NCBI GenBank assembly: GCA_947258885.1
Contig: CAMYKD010000020.1
Location: forward strand, 5,970 to 54,687
Length of the DNA stretch: 48,718 nt
Origin: an uncultured Kiloniellales bacterium
GTDB taxonomy: Bacteria > Pseudomonadota > Alphaproteobacteria > Kiloniellales > JAKSDN01
Direction of reading: 5' to 3'
Positions 13,934-25,398 of this stretch are shown here, piece by piece. Position 1 is the stretch's first letter. Every line of letters begins with the position of its first letter. Made by a program: the position numbers and the translations under genes. The notes beneath the pieces are model-generated. The model ran no database searches, was not told the origin of the DNA, and worked only from the letters and a program-made list of their open reading frames with translations.

Positions 13934-14761
13934 ATGCCGATCGACCAGAAGGTGATGGCGCATTACACGCACGGCGACCTCGCCGGGACGATCCTCACGG
14001 GGCTGGCGCAGTCGGGCAAGGACCCGGGCAACCTCGCGCTGGCCGATCTCGCGCCGGTCGACGAGCTGCATGTCGGTGGGCGCCCGGCGACGGTCGAGTT
14101 CTCCGCCCGCCTCGGGGTCGCGCCCGGGATGCATCTGCTCGACATCGGCTGCGGCATCGGCGGTCCCGCGCGCCATTTCGCCGGGGAGCACGGCTGCCGC
14201 GTGACCGGCATCGATCTGACCGAGGAGTTCTGCCAGGTCGCGGCCATGTTGACCGCGCGAACGGGACTTGCCGGGCGCGCGGCCTACCGTCAGGCCAGCG
14301 CGCTTGCGATGCCCTTCGACGCGGCCGCCTTCGACGGGGCCTATACCATCCATGCCGCGATGAACATCGCCGACAAGGCGGCGCTCTATGCCGAGGCCCG
14401 ACGCGTGGTGAAGCCGGGCGGGGTGTTCGGCCTCTACGACGTGCTGCAGGGACCGGGCGGCGCTCCGCACTATCCGGTGCCCTGGGCCGAGGATCCCACG
14501 ACCAGCTTCCTGGTCACTCCCGAAGACCTCCGTACGCTGCTGGGGGCGGCCGGCTTCGAGATCCTGGACCTGCGCGACCGGACCGCCTTCGGCATCGCAT
14601 TCTTTCACGAGACGCGCGGCCGCTTCGCCAAGGGCGCGCCGCCGCCCCTGGGGCCGCAGATCATCATGGGCGAGAGCTACCGCGAGAAAATCGCAAATAC
14701 CTTGCGGAACATGGAAGAAGCCCGCGCCGCGCCCTGGGAAGTGGTCTGCAGAAGAGTCTGA
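13934..14761 (+). CDS. class I SAM-dependent methyltransferase
   Basis: A 275-residue Rossmann-fold methyltransferase. Motif I is LLDIGCGIGGPARHFA (about residues 63-78), motif II region VTGIDLTEEF, and post-motif VVKPGGVFGLYDVL. The N-terminus (MPIDQKVMAHYTHGDL) and layout are like small-molecule methyltransferases acting on amines or quinones, such as the sarcosine/dimethylglycine group, but the substrate cannot be fixed from sequence. An AAGGCGAAGG sequence precedes the ATG. It lies downstream of the non-coding region and ends 15 bases before the convergent fetB-like gene. A link to the homocysteine methyltransferase through SAM metabolism is possible but speculative. Confidence 0.85.
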   Translation: MPIDQKVMAHYTHGDLAGTILTGLAQSGKDPGNLALADLAPVDELHVGGRPATVEFSARLGVAPGMHLLDIGCGIGGPARHFAGEHGCRVTGIDLTEEFCQVAAMLTARTGLAGRAAYRQASALAMPFDAAAFDGAYTIHAAMNIADKAALYAEARRVVKPGGVFGLYDVLQGPGGAPHYPVPWAEDPTTSFLVTPEDLRTLLGAAGFEILDLRDRTAFGIAFFHETRGRFAKGAPPPLGPQIIMGESYREKIANTLRNMEEARAAPWEVVCRRV

Positions 14762-14776
14762 TGGGCGGCGCCCGGG

Positions 14777-15580
14777 TCACTCCCTGGCGGGGGCCAGGCG
14801 GTCGAGGCGCAGGCGGTGGCGCCGGTCGCTGAGGCGCAGGCCACAGGCCAACACCGCCGCGGTTGCGCCCAGGCCGGTGCCGCCGGCGATCAGGAACATG
14901 ATGAGGATCTGGTACTTGACCGCCTCGCCCGGAGCGACGCCGGCCAGGATCTGGCCGGTCATCATGCCGGGCAGCGCGACCAGCCCGGTCGCGGCCATGG
15001 CGTTGACGATCGGCATGAGCGCGCTCTTGAGGGCCGCGCGTGTGACCGGCAGCATGGCGACGCGGCGCGTGGCGCCAAGGGTCAGCTGCGCCTCGACCGC
15101 CACCCGGTCGCGCACCAGGCCGGTGGTGAGCGTGTGCAGCCCGAGGCTGATTCCGGTCATGGTGTTGCCCAGGATCATGCCGAGCAGGGGCAGGGCGTAG
15201 CGCGGGTGGTACCAGGGCTCGGGCTGCACCGGCGTGGTCAGCGCGAAGACCGTGACCAGGCAGGCGGCGACCAGCATGCAGCCGGTGCCGAGGCCATAGG
15301 ACCAGAGCCCGGCGAGGGGCCGGTCCTGGCGCGCCATGATCTCGCGGCCGGCGAAGAGCACCATGGCGAGCGCCGCCAGTCCGGTCCAGCCGGGCGAGAC
15401 CAGGGTGAAGAGCGTGGTGAGCACCAGGCCGACCAGAAAGAGCTGGACGATCATGCGCAGCGTGGCGATGAAGAGCTGCCGCTCGAGCCGAAGCTGCAGG
15501 GCGATGGACAGCGCTCCGTTCAGGACCACCAGGAGCGCCGCCAGGGCCAGGTCGAAAACGTCCAGCTGGATGTAGCTCAC
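14777..15580 (-). CDS. fetB: FetB/UPF0014-type ABC transporter permease
   Basis: A 267-residue membrane protein of the UPF0014 family with about seven hydrophobic segments. Typical motifs are MIVQLFLVGLVLTTLF, LGMILGNTMTGISLGL and ATRRVAMLPVTRAALKSALMP followed by GLVALPGMMTGQILAG. In E. coli FetAB exports iron and protects against oxidative stress. The start is GTG at 15578-15580, overlapping the upstream ATPase stop as GTGA; a longer frame would run backwards through the ATPase gene. Strong operon coupling to fetA. Confidence 0.88.
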   Translation of the reverse strand: MSYIQLDVFDLALAALLVVLNGALSIALQLRLERQLFIATLRMIVQLFLVGLVLTTLFTLVSPGWTGLAALAMVLFAGREIMARQDRPLAGLWSYGLGTGCMLVAACLVTVFALTTPVQPEPWYHPRYALPLLGMILGNTMTGISLGLHTLTTGLVRDRVAVEAQLTLGATRRVAMLPVTRAALKSALMPIVNAMAATGLVALPGMMTGQILAGVAPGEAVKYQILIMFLIAGGTGLGATAAVLACGLRLSDRRHRLRLDRLAPARE

Positions 15581-16239
15581 GGTGCGTCCTCCGTGACCCG
15601 GCCGCCCTCGACCCTCAGGCAGCGGCGCGCCAGGCGGCGGGCCTGCCCGGCGTCGTGGGTCACCCAGAGCGCCGCCGCGCCCTCGGCCAGGCGCGTGGCG
15701 ATCAGCGTCTCGACGGCATCGCGCGCCGTTTCGTCGAGACCTGCGGTCGGCTCGTCGAGCAGCAGCACCCGCGGGCGCTGGACCAGGGCGCGGACCAGGG
15801 CCAGGCGCTGGCGCTCGCCGGTCGACAGCCGCGACACCGGCCAGTCCCGGCTGGCCGCCGGCAGGCCGAGCGCCTCCACCAGGGGTTCCGCGGCGGCCCA
15901 GTCGGCGAAGTGCGCCCCCACGGTCTCGGCCCACCAGCCGGGCTCGGCCGGCAGGTAGGTGACGCGCCGGCGCCAGTGGGGCGCGGGCATGGCCTCGCGC
16001 CGTTCGCCGTCCAGGCTCAGCTCGCCGTCGTTCGGGTCGAGGTCGGCCAGGGCGCGCAGCAGAAGCGACTTGCCCGCGCCCGAGGGGCCGCGCACCGCCA
16101 GACATTCGCCTTCGGCAAGGTCGAAGGCGAGCGGCTGCAGGCCGGGCCGCGCGAGCCCGCGGACCGAGAGCAGTGCCGGATCCGCCGCATTTTGTCTCCC
16201 CGGAATAGTCGCTCTCCTATACCTTTCTGGCGTCGACAA
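15577..16239 (-). CDS. fetA: FetA-like ABC transporter ATP-binding protein
   Basis: A 220-residue ABC ATPase. Walker A is GPSGAGKS (about 51-58), the signature motif is LSTGERQR (a variant of LSGGQ), Walker B is VLLLDEPTAGLD and the switch histidine is in WVTHDAG. It begins about 28 residues before the first beta strand (ALLSVRGLARPG). It pairs with the overlapping UPF0014 permease to form a metal exporter, probably for iron. It is divergent from the adenylate cyclase gene with only 84 bases between them. Confidence 0.88.
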   Translation of the reverse strand: MSTPERYRRATIPGRQNAADPALLSVRGLARPGLQPLAFDLAEGECLAVRGPSGAGKSLLLRALADLDPNDGELSLDGERREAMPAPHWRRRVTYLPAEPGWWAETVGAHFADWAAAEPLVEALGLPAASRDWPVSRLSTGERQRLALVRALVQRPRVLLLDEPTAGLDETARDAVETLIATRLAEGAAALWVTHDAGQARRLARRCLRVEGGRVTEDAP

Positions 16240-16323
16240 CGATTACGGGTTCTAACCGATCTGCCATGGGTATTGCCAATCGGACCTCGTTCGAGCGCCT
16301 GTGCAGGGGGAAAGCCTGACGCC

Positions 16324-18537
16324 ATGAGACGCCTGCTATCCGGCTCCGTACCGTTATGGGTCCTCTTGGCGGTCCTGCTTCTGCGGGTCTTCGATCCGGC
16401 GCCCGTCGAGCAAATCCGGAAGCTGGTGTTCGACACCTATCAATCGATCGAGGAGCGGCCCTACGATCCACGCCTGCCGGTCAGGATCGTCGCCATCGAC
16501 GACGAGTCCCTGGCGCGCCTGGGCCAGTGGCCCTGGCCGCGGACCCTGGTGGCCGGCCTGGTCGATCGGCTGGCCGCGGCGGGCGCGGCGGTGATCGCTT
16601 TCGATGTCGTGTTCGCCGAGCCGGACCGCTCTTCGCCGGAGCGGGTCCTGCCGAGCTGGCCGGCGACCCCCGAGGTGCGGGCGCTGCGCGACAGCCTTGC
16701 CGCGCTGCCGTCGCACGACGGCGTCCTCGCCGAGGCCATGGGCCGCGCGCGGGTCGTGACCGGCTTCGTGCTCACCGACGGCGCCCCGGCGGGCACGCCC
16801 GCGGTCAAGGCCGGCTTCGCCCTGGCCGGCGACGATCCGAAACCCTTCGTCCCGGCGTTCACCTCGGCCGACACCAGTCTGGGCGCTCTGGAAGCCGCGG
16901 CGCTCGGCAATGGCGCGTTCAACCCGACGCCCGATCGCGACCAGGTGATGCGCCGCATACCTTTGGTCCTGCGCCTCGGCGAGACGCTCTATCCCACCCT
17001 CGCGGCCGAGGCCCTCAGGGTGGCCCAAGGCGCCACCACCAACCTCATCAAGTCCTCGGGCGCCAGCGGCGTCCTGGCGTTCGGCGCGCAGACCGGGATC
17101 AGCGCCATCCGGATCGGCCAGAGTGTCGTCCCGACGGATCGCCACGGCCGCCTCCTGGCGCATTTCACGAGGTCCGCGCCGGGCCGCTACATCCCGGCCT
17201 GGCGGGTGCTCGACCCGGGGTTCGACGCGGAGCGCGTGGCCGGGCGGATCGTGTTCGTCGGGACCAGCGCTCCCGGGCTGTTCGATATGCGGGCGACTTC
17301 GCTCGATCCCGCCGTGCCCGGGGTCGAGATCCACGCCCAGGTCGTCGAGCAGATCCTGTCCGGGGCCTTTCTGCACCGGCCGGACTTCGCGACGGCGGCG
17401 GAGTTGGCCTACATGCTCGCGCTCGGGCTGGCGCTGGTCTTTCTGCTGCCGCGCTACGGGGCTGTCCCCGGCTTGCTGCTCGGCCTCGCCGCGACGGCCC
17501 TGGTCGTCGGCGGCTCCTGGCTCGCCTTCGATCGCCGGGGCTGGCTGCTCGACCCGGTGTTCCCGTCCTTCGTCGTGGTCTTCGTCTTCCTGTCGTCGAC
17601 GGTGATCTCCTTCCTGCGCTCCGAGGCGCAGCGCCGCCAGGTGCGCGGCGCGTTCAGCCGCTACATGTCGCCGGCCCTCGTCGAGCAGCTCTGCGCCCAT
17701 CCGGAGCGGCTCAAGCTGGGCGGCGAGATGCGCGAGATGACCTTGCTGTTCTGCGACATCCGCGGCTTCACCACCATATCCGAGCAGTTCGACGCCGAGG
17801 GACTGACCCGCTTCATCAACCGTTTCCTGACGCCCATGACGGCGATCATCCTGGACGCGCGCGGCACCATCGACAAATACATGGGCGACTGCATCATGGC
17901 GTTCTGGAACGCGCCGCTGGACGATCCGGAACACGCGCGCCACGCCTGCCGCGCGGCGCTCGACATGATGGCGCGGCTGGCCGAGCTCAACGAGCAATGG
18001 CGCATTGAGGCCGAGCGCGACGGCAAGCGCTACTTCCCCGTCGAGGTCGGCGTCGGCCTGAACACCGGGGCCTGCTGCGTCGGCAACATGGGCTCCGAGC
18101 AACGTTTCGACTATTCCGTGCTGGGCGACGACGTGAATCTGGCCTCCCGCCTGGAGGGCCAGACCAAGGCCTACGGCCTCGACATCATCCTGGGCGAAAA
18201 CACCCGAGCGGCGGCCCCCGACTTCGCCGCGCTCGAAGTCGATCTGATCCGGGTCAAGGGCAAGACCCGGCCGATCCGGATCTACGCGCTGCTCGGCGAC
18301 GGGACGGTCGGTAACAGCGAGGCCTTCCAAGCGCTCGCCGTCCGGCACCAGGATTTCCTGGACGCCTATCGCGCGGGTCGATGGCAGGCGGCCGGGACGC
18401 TGCTGGCGGAGTGCCGGGCCTTGGCCGAGGCGCCGCTGGAGGCGCTCTACGCGCTCTATGCCGAACGCCTGGCCGCCTATGCGAAGACACCGCCGCCGGC
18501 GGACTGGGACGGCGTCTATGTCGCGACGACCAAGTAA
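16324..18537 (+). CDS. CHASE2-domain class III adenylate/guanylate cyclase
   Basis: A 737-residue membrane cyclase. An N-terminal helix (residues 7-22) leads to a periplasmic CHASE2 sensor of about 330 residues (VRIVAIDDESLARLGQWPWPR, AAVIAFDVVF, then GRIVFVGTSAPGLFD). Three helices at about 361-430 follow, then the catalytic domain at about 468-645. This has both metal-binding Asp motifs (LLFCDIRGFT and IDKYMGDCIMAFW) and the transition-state Asn/Arg in NLASRLEG, so it should be active. A helical tail of about 75 residues ends the protein. CHASE2 domains sense unknown extracellular cues; the product is probably cAMP. The start is the ATG at 16324, giving the signal helix directly. Confidence 0.92.
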   Translation: MRRLLSGSVPLWVLLAVLLLRVFDPAPVEQIRKLVFDTYQSIEERPYDPRLPVRIVAIDDESLARLGQWPWPRTLVAGLVDRLAAAGAAVIAFDVVFAEPDRSSPERVLPSWPATPEVRALRDSLAALPSHDGVLAEAMGRARVVTGFVLTDGAPAGTPAVKAGFALAGDDPKPFVPAFTSADTSLGALEAAALGNGAFNPTPDRDQVMRRIPLVLRLGETLYPTLAAEALRVAQGATTNLIKSSGASGVLAFGAQTGISAIRIGQSVVPTDRHGRLLAHFTRSAPGRYIPAWRVLDPGFDAERVAGRIVFVGTSAPGLFDMRATSLDPAVPGVEIHAQVVEQILSGAFLHRPDFATAAELAYMLALGLALVFLLPRYGAVPGLLLGLAATALVVGGSWLAFDRRGWLLDPVFPSFVVVFVFLSSTVISFLRSEAQRRQVRGAFSRYMSPALVEQLCAHPERLKLGGEMREMTLLFCDIRGFTTISEQFDAEGLTRFINRFLTPMTAIILDARGTIDKYMGDCIMAFWNAPLDDPEHARHACRAALDMMARLAELNEQWRIEAERDGKRYFPVEVGVGLNTGACCVGNMGSEQRFDYSVLGDDVNLASRLEGQTKAYGLDIILGENTRAAAPDFAALEVDLIRVKGKTRPIRIYALLGDGTVGNSEAFQALAVRHQDFLDAYRAGRWQAAGTLLAECRALAEAPLEALYALYAERLAAYAKTPPPADWDGVYVATTK

Positions 18538-18588
18538 GGCCGGCCACGGCCGAGGTCCACTCGGCCGTGCCGCCGCGCGAGTCCGCCG

Positions 18589-19089
18589 TTACAGGATCTC
18601 GACGCTTTCGGCCATGGGACCCTTGGGGCCCATGCGCGTGGCCAAGCGCACGCGCTGCTCGGCCTCCAAGTTGGCGATGCCGATGCGCTCCAAGGTCCTG
18701 GCCGATACGAAGACGTCCTTGCCCCCGTCGTCCGGGGTGACGAAGCCGAAGCCCTTTTCCATGTTGAAGAACTTCACCGTGCCCTCGACCGTGGACCCGG
18801 GCGCCCCGCCGCCGGGCGGTGGCGGCGCCTCGGGCATTTCGTCGATCCGAATGATCGCCGCGACCTGGGGGCCTTTGCGGCCCTCGGCGATGTCGCAGAC
18901 GATCTTCGCGCCTTCCGGAAGACTGCGGTGGCCGATCTGTTCGACAACCGAAATGTGCAGGAATGCATCAGGCGACCCGTCGCCCGGTTGGACGAACCCG
19001 AAACCCTTGACAGGGTTGAACCACTTGACCACGGCGGAAATGCTCTCTTGCGTCACCACCGGCTGGTCGGAATCACGACCTCTCATCAT
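18589..19089 (-). CDS. double cold-shock-domain protein
   Basis: A 166-residue protein with two cold-shock domains. The first, at about residues 17-80, has VVKWFNPVKGFGFVQPGDG and AFLHIS; the second, at about 100-165, has TVKFFNMEKGFGFVTPDDG and VFVSA. These are the RNP1 and RNP2 nucleic-acid-binding motifs. A proline/glycine linker (APPPPGGGAPG) joins them. Two-domain CSPs are typical of alphaproteobacteria and bind single-stranded RNA or DNA to melt structure. The 298 bases upstream (19090-19387), shared with the divergent dehydrogenase, may hold a long leader as in many csp genes, but no clear element was found. Confidence 0.93.
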   Translation of the reverse strand: MMRGRDSDQPVVTQESISAVVKWFNPVKGFGFVQPGDGSPDAFLHISVVEQIGHRSLPEGAKIVCDIAEGRKGPQVAAIIRIDEMPEAPPPPGGGAPGSTVEGTVKFFNMEKGFGFVTPDDGGKDVFVSARTLERIGIANLEAEQRVRLATRMGPKGPMAESVEIL

Positions 19090-19387
19090 CGATACTCAAC
19101 TCCAGAGCAACCAAACCCGCCCCCGGCGTCGCCTCTCTGCCGCAGGGAGATCGAACCGGATCGCCGCTGCGGGCCTCCGGCACGAGCACAGGGTCGTCGT
19201 CGGAGACGGGCATTCCAAGCATGCATCTTTGCACGTTGCGACTGTTCGTGTACATGGTCTTCCGGTAGGGGACTAGTATGGCGTGTAGCCGGCGCGCCGT
19301 GTCGTGGATGTCCGTCACCCATATCCGAGGGCGGCGGAAACGGCCGACAGCAAGCATGTTTCGGGCGCTTGATCCGGGAAAAGACTC

Positions 19388-20341
19388 GTGAACCTGCTGG
19401 TCCACTACAATCATCCGGAGATTTTCCTGGATATCGTCGAATCGCGATTCCCGGATCTCGAGATCCACTGCTGCCGTAGCTACGCGGCCCTAGGCTCCGA
19501 CATGGCAGCCTTCGGCCCCGAGGTCGTTTACTGCATCAAGTTCGAGGACCGGACCTATCCGCGTGAAGCCCTGATCGGCGATCCGGCCCTGAAGTGGATC
19601 TCCGTGGGCGGCGCGGGGGTCGACCATCTGGCGCCCTGGGATCCGACACGGCTGCGGGTGACCAACTCGGCCGGGGTGGCGAGCGACGTCATGGCGCAAT
19701 ACGTGCTCGCCGCCATCCTGACGCTCACCCTGCGTCTGCCGGCGTTCGCACGCGCCCAGGCCGAACGGCGCTGGGCCCCGCAGGAAGTCGGATCGATCGC
19801 GGGCAGGACCGTTGCGGTCGTCGGGCTCGGCCACACGGGCCGGGACGTGGCGCGGCGCGCCGGGGCGGCCGGCCTCAGGGTGCTCGGCCTGCGCGCCCGG
19901 CCGCGGCCCATGGAGGGCGTGGAGCGGGTCTACGGTTCCGAGGCGCTCGACGAGGTGCTCGCCGAGGCGGATTACGTGGTCCTGTCGCTGCCCCTCACCG
20001 AACGGACCCGCCACCTGATCGGCCGGCGGGCGATCGCGGCGATGAAACCGGGCGCCTTTCTGATCGACGTCTCGCGCGGCGGCGTCGTGGACGGCGCGGC
20101 CCTCAGCGAGGCGCTTGCCGAGGGACGGCTCGGCGGCGCCGCGCTCGACGTCTTCGAGCGCGAGCCGCTGCCGCCGGACTCGCCGTTCTGGGACCTGGAG
20201 AACGTGATCGTCACGCCGCACAGCTCGAGCGTCTACGAAGGCTGGGAGCGCGCCTCGGCGGCAATGTTCTGCGACAATCTGGTGCGCTGGCGGGCCGGGC
20301 AAGCGCTCGACAACGTCGTCGACCCCGCGCGCGGCTATTGA
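19388..20341 (+). CDS. D-2-hydroxyacid dehydrogenase (NAD(P)-dependent)
   Basis: A 317-residue D-isomer-specific 2-hydroxyacid dehydrogenase. The dinucleotide motif is VVGLGHTGRDVA (about residues 141-152). The catalytic residues lie in SRGGVVDG (Arg), FEREPLP (Glu) and TPHSSS (His). The N-terminal catalytic half is short, as in the GhrA-like glyoxylate/hydroxypyruvate reductase subgroup. The substrate may be glyoxylate, hydroxypyruvate or another 2-keto acid. It is convergent with the glp operon and is followed by the hairpin at 20372-20398. Confidence 0.9.
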   Translation: MNLLVHYNHPEIFLDIVESRFPDLEIHCCRSYAALGSDMAAFGPEVVYCIKFEDRTYPREALIGDPALKWISVGGAGVDHLAPWDPTRLRVTNSAGVASDVMAQYVLAAILTLTLRLPAFARAQAERRWAPQEVGSIAGRTVAVVGLGHTGRDVARRAGAAGLRVLGLRARPRPMEGVERVYGSEALDEVLAEADYVVLSLPLTERTRHLIGRRAIAAMKPGAFLIDVSRGGVVDGAALSEALAEGRLGGAALDVFEREPLPPDSPFWDLENVIVTPHSSSVYEGWERASAAMFCDNLVRWRAGQALDNVVDPARGY

Positions 20342-20360
20342 ACGGGGGCCCCGGCCGGAC

Positions 20361-20398
20361 CCGAAAAGAAGCGGGGCGGGGGATGGCCCCCCGCCCCG
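20361..20398 (-). terminator. intrinsic terminator of the glp operon
   Basis: An 11-bp GC stem (20372-20382 with 20388-20398, loop ATGGC) is followed on the minus strand by CTTCTTTT. It lies 26 bases past the glpV stop. On the plus strand no T-run follows, so it mainly ends the glp transcript. Confidence 0.75.
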
Positions 20399-20423
20399 AC
20401 CATCCGGCCTGCCGAGGCCGGGA

Positions 20424-22178
<1,755 letters not shown>

Positions 22179-22223
22179 TTGGTCCTCCCTCGGTTGGAAA
22201 AACTGCCAGCGGCCCCGGAGTAC

Positions 22224-22292
22224 AGGTCCGGCTCTGGAGCCGGGCGGAGCCGGGACCGGTCTCCGCGCGCGTTCGGGCCTAAACCGGCCCGA
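22224..22292 (-). promoter_or_regulatory. intergenic mRNA hairpins between glpU and glpV
   Basis: Two inverted repeats lie between the genes: 22273-22279 with 22286-22292 (TCGGGCC/GGCCCGA), and 22225-22234 with 22247-22257 (10 bp with one bulge). Neither is followed by a T-run. Such hairpins often stabilise transcripts upstream of abundant binding-protein genes; this role is inferred. Confidence 0.45.
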
Positions 22293-22318
22293 GCATTCAT
22301 CAACGTTTCGGCCATGCC

Positions 22319-22597
22319 TCACCCCCAGCGCATCAGCGCGATCATGTAGACGGCGGAGATGACCAGCGCCCACCAGAGGCTCAGGTCGAAGAGGCCGATC
22401 CAGGCCAGGTGGATGTAGGCGCTGCCCAGCAGGCCGAGGAACAGGCGGTCGCCAGGAGTCGTCGCGATCGGCAATAGGCCCCGCCGTTCGATCGAGGGCG
22501 CGCTCGCCTGCCACACCGTCATGGCGATGAGCAGGGCGGCGATCGTCGCGAAGAAGATCGCCGTCGGCAGCGTCCAGGCCATCCATTCCAGGCTCAT
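22319..22597 (-). CDS. glpU: DUF2160 small membrane protein GlpU
   Basis: A 92-residue protein with three hydrophobic segments. MSLEWMAWTLPTAIFF at the N-terminus, a conserved central GDRLFLGLLGSAYIHLAW and the ending YMIALMRWG are typical of DUF2160. In Rhizobium leguminosarum glpU is part of the glycerol ABC operon, with unproven function, perhaps stabilising the permeases. It lies 21 bases after glpQ. Confidence 0.9.
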   Translation of the reverse strand: MSLEWMAWTLPTAIFFATIAALLIAMTVWQASAPSIERRGLLPIATTPGDRLFLGLLGSAYIHLAWIGLFDLSLWWALVISAVYMIALMRWG

Positions 22598-22618
22598 GGG
22601 CCGGTTCCCCCCGTTCCC

Positions 22619-23418
<800 letters not shown>

Positions 23419-23422
<4 letters not shown>

Positions 23423-24288
23423 TGGCGGTCTCCGGTCCCGACGTTCTGGAGCGCCTGGTAGAACAGCCAGCTGAACAGCAGGATAATCAGGAAGTAGATG
23501 ATCGAAAACGCGGCCGCCGGCCCCACGTCCATCGCGGTGGACAACTTGACCAGGTAGATCGACAGGAAGGTGGTCGAGTTGCCGGGGCCGCCGCCCGTCA
23601 GAACGAAGGGCTCGGCATAGATCAGGAAGCTGTCCATGAAGCGCAGCAGAACGGCGATGGTCAGCACGCCGCGCATCTTGGGCAGCTGTATGTAGCGGAA
23701 CACCGCCCAGGGCGAGGCGCCGTCGATGCGCGCCGCCTGGAAATAGGCTTCGGGTATGGCCCGCAGGCCGGCATAGGCCAGCAGGGCGACCAGCGGCGTC
23801 CAGTGCCAGACTTCCATGAGCATCACGGTAATCCAAGCGTCCAGCGGCGCCGCGGTGTGGTCGAATTCGACGCCCAGGCCGTTGATCGCCACGCCCAGCA
23901 GTCCGATATCGGGCCGGGTGAAGATGATCCAGATCGTGCCAATCACGTTCCAGGGAATGAGCAGCGGCAGGGCAAGCAAGACCAGGCTGACGGAGACGCC
24001 CCAGCCGCGCTTCGGCATCGCCAGCGCGATCAGCACGCCGAGCGGTATCTCGATCAGCAGAACCAGGCCGGAGAACAGGAACTGACGCCACAGGGCGTCG
24101 TGCAGGCGCTTGTTCGCCAGCATCTCCTCGAACCATTCGATGCCGACGAAGTATCGCTCGCCGGGTCCGAAGATATCCTGAACCGAATAGTTCACGACCG
24201 TCATCAAGGGGATGATCGCCGAGATCGCGACGAGCACGAAAACCGGCAGTACCAGGAACCAGGCCTTGTTGTCTTCCCACTTGCCCAT
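23419..24288 (-). CDS. glpP: glycerol ABC transporter permease GlpP
   Basis: A 289-residue permease with six predicted helices. The EAA loop is YFQAARIDGASPWAVFRYIQLPKM. The N-terminus MGKWEDNKAWFLVLPVFVLV matches GlpP-type permeases of alphaproteobacteria. It is translationally coupled to glpQ through a 4-base overlap and follows the ATPase gene by 15 bases. Confidence 0.92.
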
Positions 24289-24303
24289 CGCTTGCCCCGC
24301 GCC

Positions 24304-25389
24304 TCAGGCGACCAGCCGGCCGTCCGCATAGAGCTTGGTGCGCTCAGGCGGAAAGGTCAGGAAGGCCTGCTCGCCGGGAACGTCCTGGTCCTCCGGCAGC
24401 TTGGCCTTGATGGTGTGCGCGCCCAAAGACAGGGTCGCGATCTTGTAATTGCCGAGATCCTCGACCCGCTTCACGGCAACCGGCACCGCGCCGTTTGCGC
24501 CGCTTTCGGCCAGGCTGAGATACTCGGGGCGGACGCCCAGTTCGAGCGCGCCTTGGACCGTCCCGGCCTTGTCGCTCAGGCGGCCGTCGAGCGGAATGCG
24601 CTGGCCGTCCACGACGGCGGCGCCCGGCTCGACCGCGCAGGGCAGGATGTTCATGCCCGGGCTGCCGATGAAGTAGCCGACGAAGGTGTGCTGCGGATCC
24701 TCGAACAGGTCCTGCGGCGTGCCCACCTGGACGATCTCGCCCTCGACCATGACCGCGACCTGATCGGCCAGGGTCAGCGCCTCGTTCTGGTCGTGGGTGA
24801 CGTAGATCAGGGTCAGGTGGTAGCGCTCGTGAATCTGTTTCAGCTTGCGGCGCAGCTGCCACTTCAGGTGCGGATCGATGACCGTCAGCGGTTCGTCGAA
24901 GAGGATCGCGGCCACGTCGCTGCGCACCAGGCCGCGGCCCAGCGAGATCTTCTGCTTGGCGTCGGCACCCAGCGCCATGGCGCGCCTGCGCAGGTAGGGG
25001 GTCAGCTCCAGCATCTCGGCCACCTCGCCGACCCGGGCCTCGATCCGGGCCGCGTCGATCCCGCGGTTCTTCAGCGGGAAGGCCAGGTTCTCGTACACGG
25101 TCATCGTGTCGTAGATGACCGGGAACTGGAACACCTGTGCGATATTGCGGCGCTGCGGCGGCAGGTCGGTCACGTCCTCGCCGTCGTAGAGTACGCGCCC
25201 CTCCGTCGGCTGGATCAGTCCGGAGATCACGTTGAGCAGCGTGGTCTTGCCGCAGCCCGAAGGCCCGAGCAGCGCATAGGCGCCGCCGTCCCGCCAGACG
25301 TGGTCGTGGCGGCGCAGGGCATAGTCCGACTCCGCCTCGGGCTTCGGCAGGTAGGAGTGTGCGATCTGCTTCAACTCGATCCGTGCCAC
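24304..25389 (-). CDS. glpT: glycerol ABC transporter ATPase GlpT (degenerate signature motif)
   Basis: A 361-residue ABC ATPase with a C-terminal regulatory (TOBE/MalK-like) domain after about residue 235. Walker A GPSGCGKT (42-49), Walker B ILFDEP (162-167) and the switch His (TLIYVTHD, H199) are intact. The signature LSGGQ is replaced by LGADAKQK (140-147). With GlpS it forms an ATPase pair: GlpT supplies the catalytic Walker motifs and GlpS the signature. This is distinct from the unrelated E. coli glycerol-3-phosphate antiporter GlpT. It follows glpS by 9 bases. Confidence 0.9.
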   Translation of the reverse strand: MARIELKQIAHSYLPKPEAESDYALRRHDHVWRDGGAYALLGPSGCGKTTLLNVISGLIQPTEGRVLYDGEDVTDLPPQRRNIAQVFQFPVIYDTMTVYENLAFPLKNRGIDAARIEARVGEVAEMLELTPYLRRRAMALGADAKQKISLGRGLVRSDVAAILFDEPLTVIDPHLKWQLRRKLKQIHERYHLTLIYVTHDQNEALTLADQVAVMVEGEIVQVGTPQDLFEDPQHTFVGYFIGSPGMNILPCAVEPGAAVVDGQRIPLDGRLSDKAGTVQGALELGVRPEYLSLAESGANGAVPVAVKRVEDLGNYKIATLSLGAHTIKAKLPEDQDVPGEQAFLTFPPERTKLYADGRLVA

Positions 25390-25398
25390 GGCCGCCTC

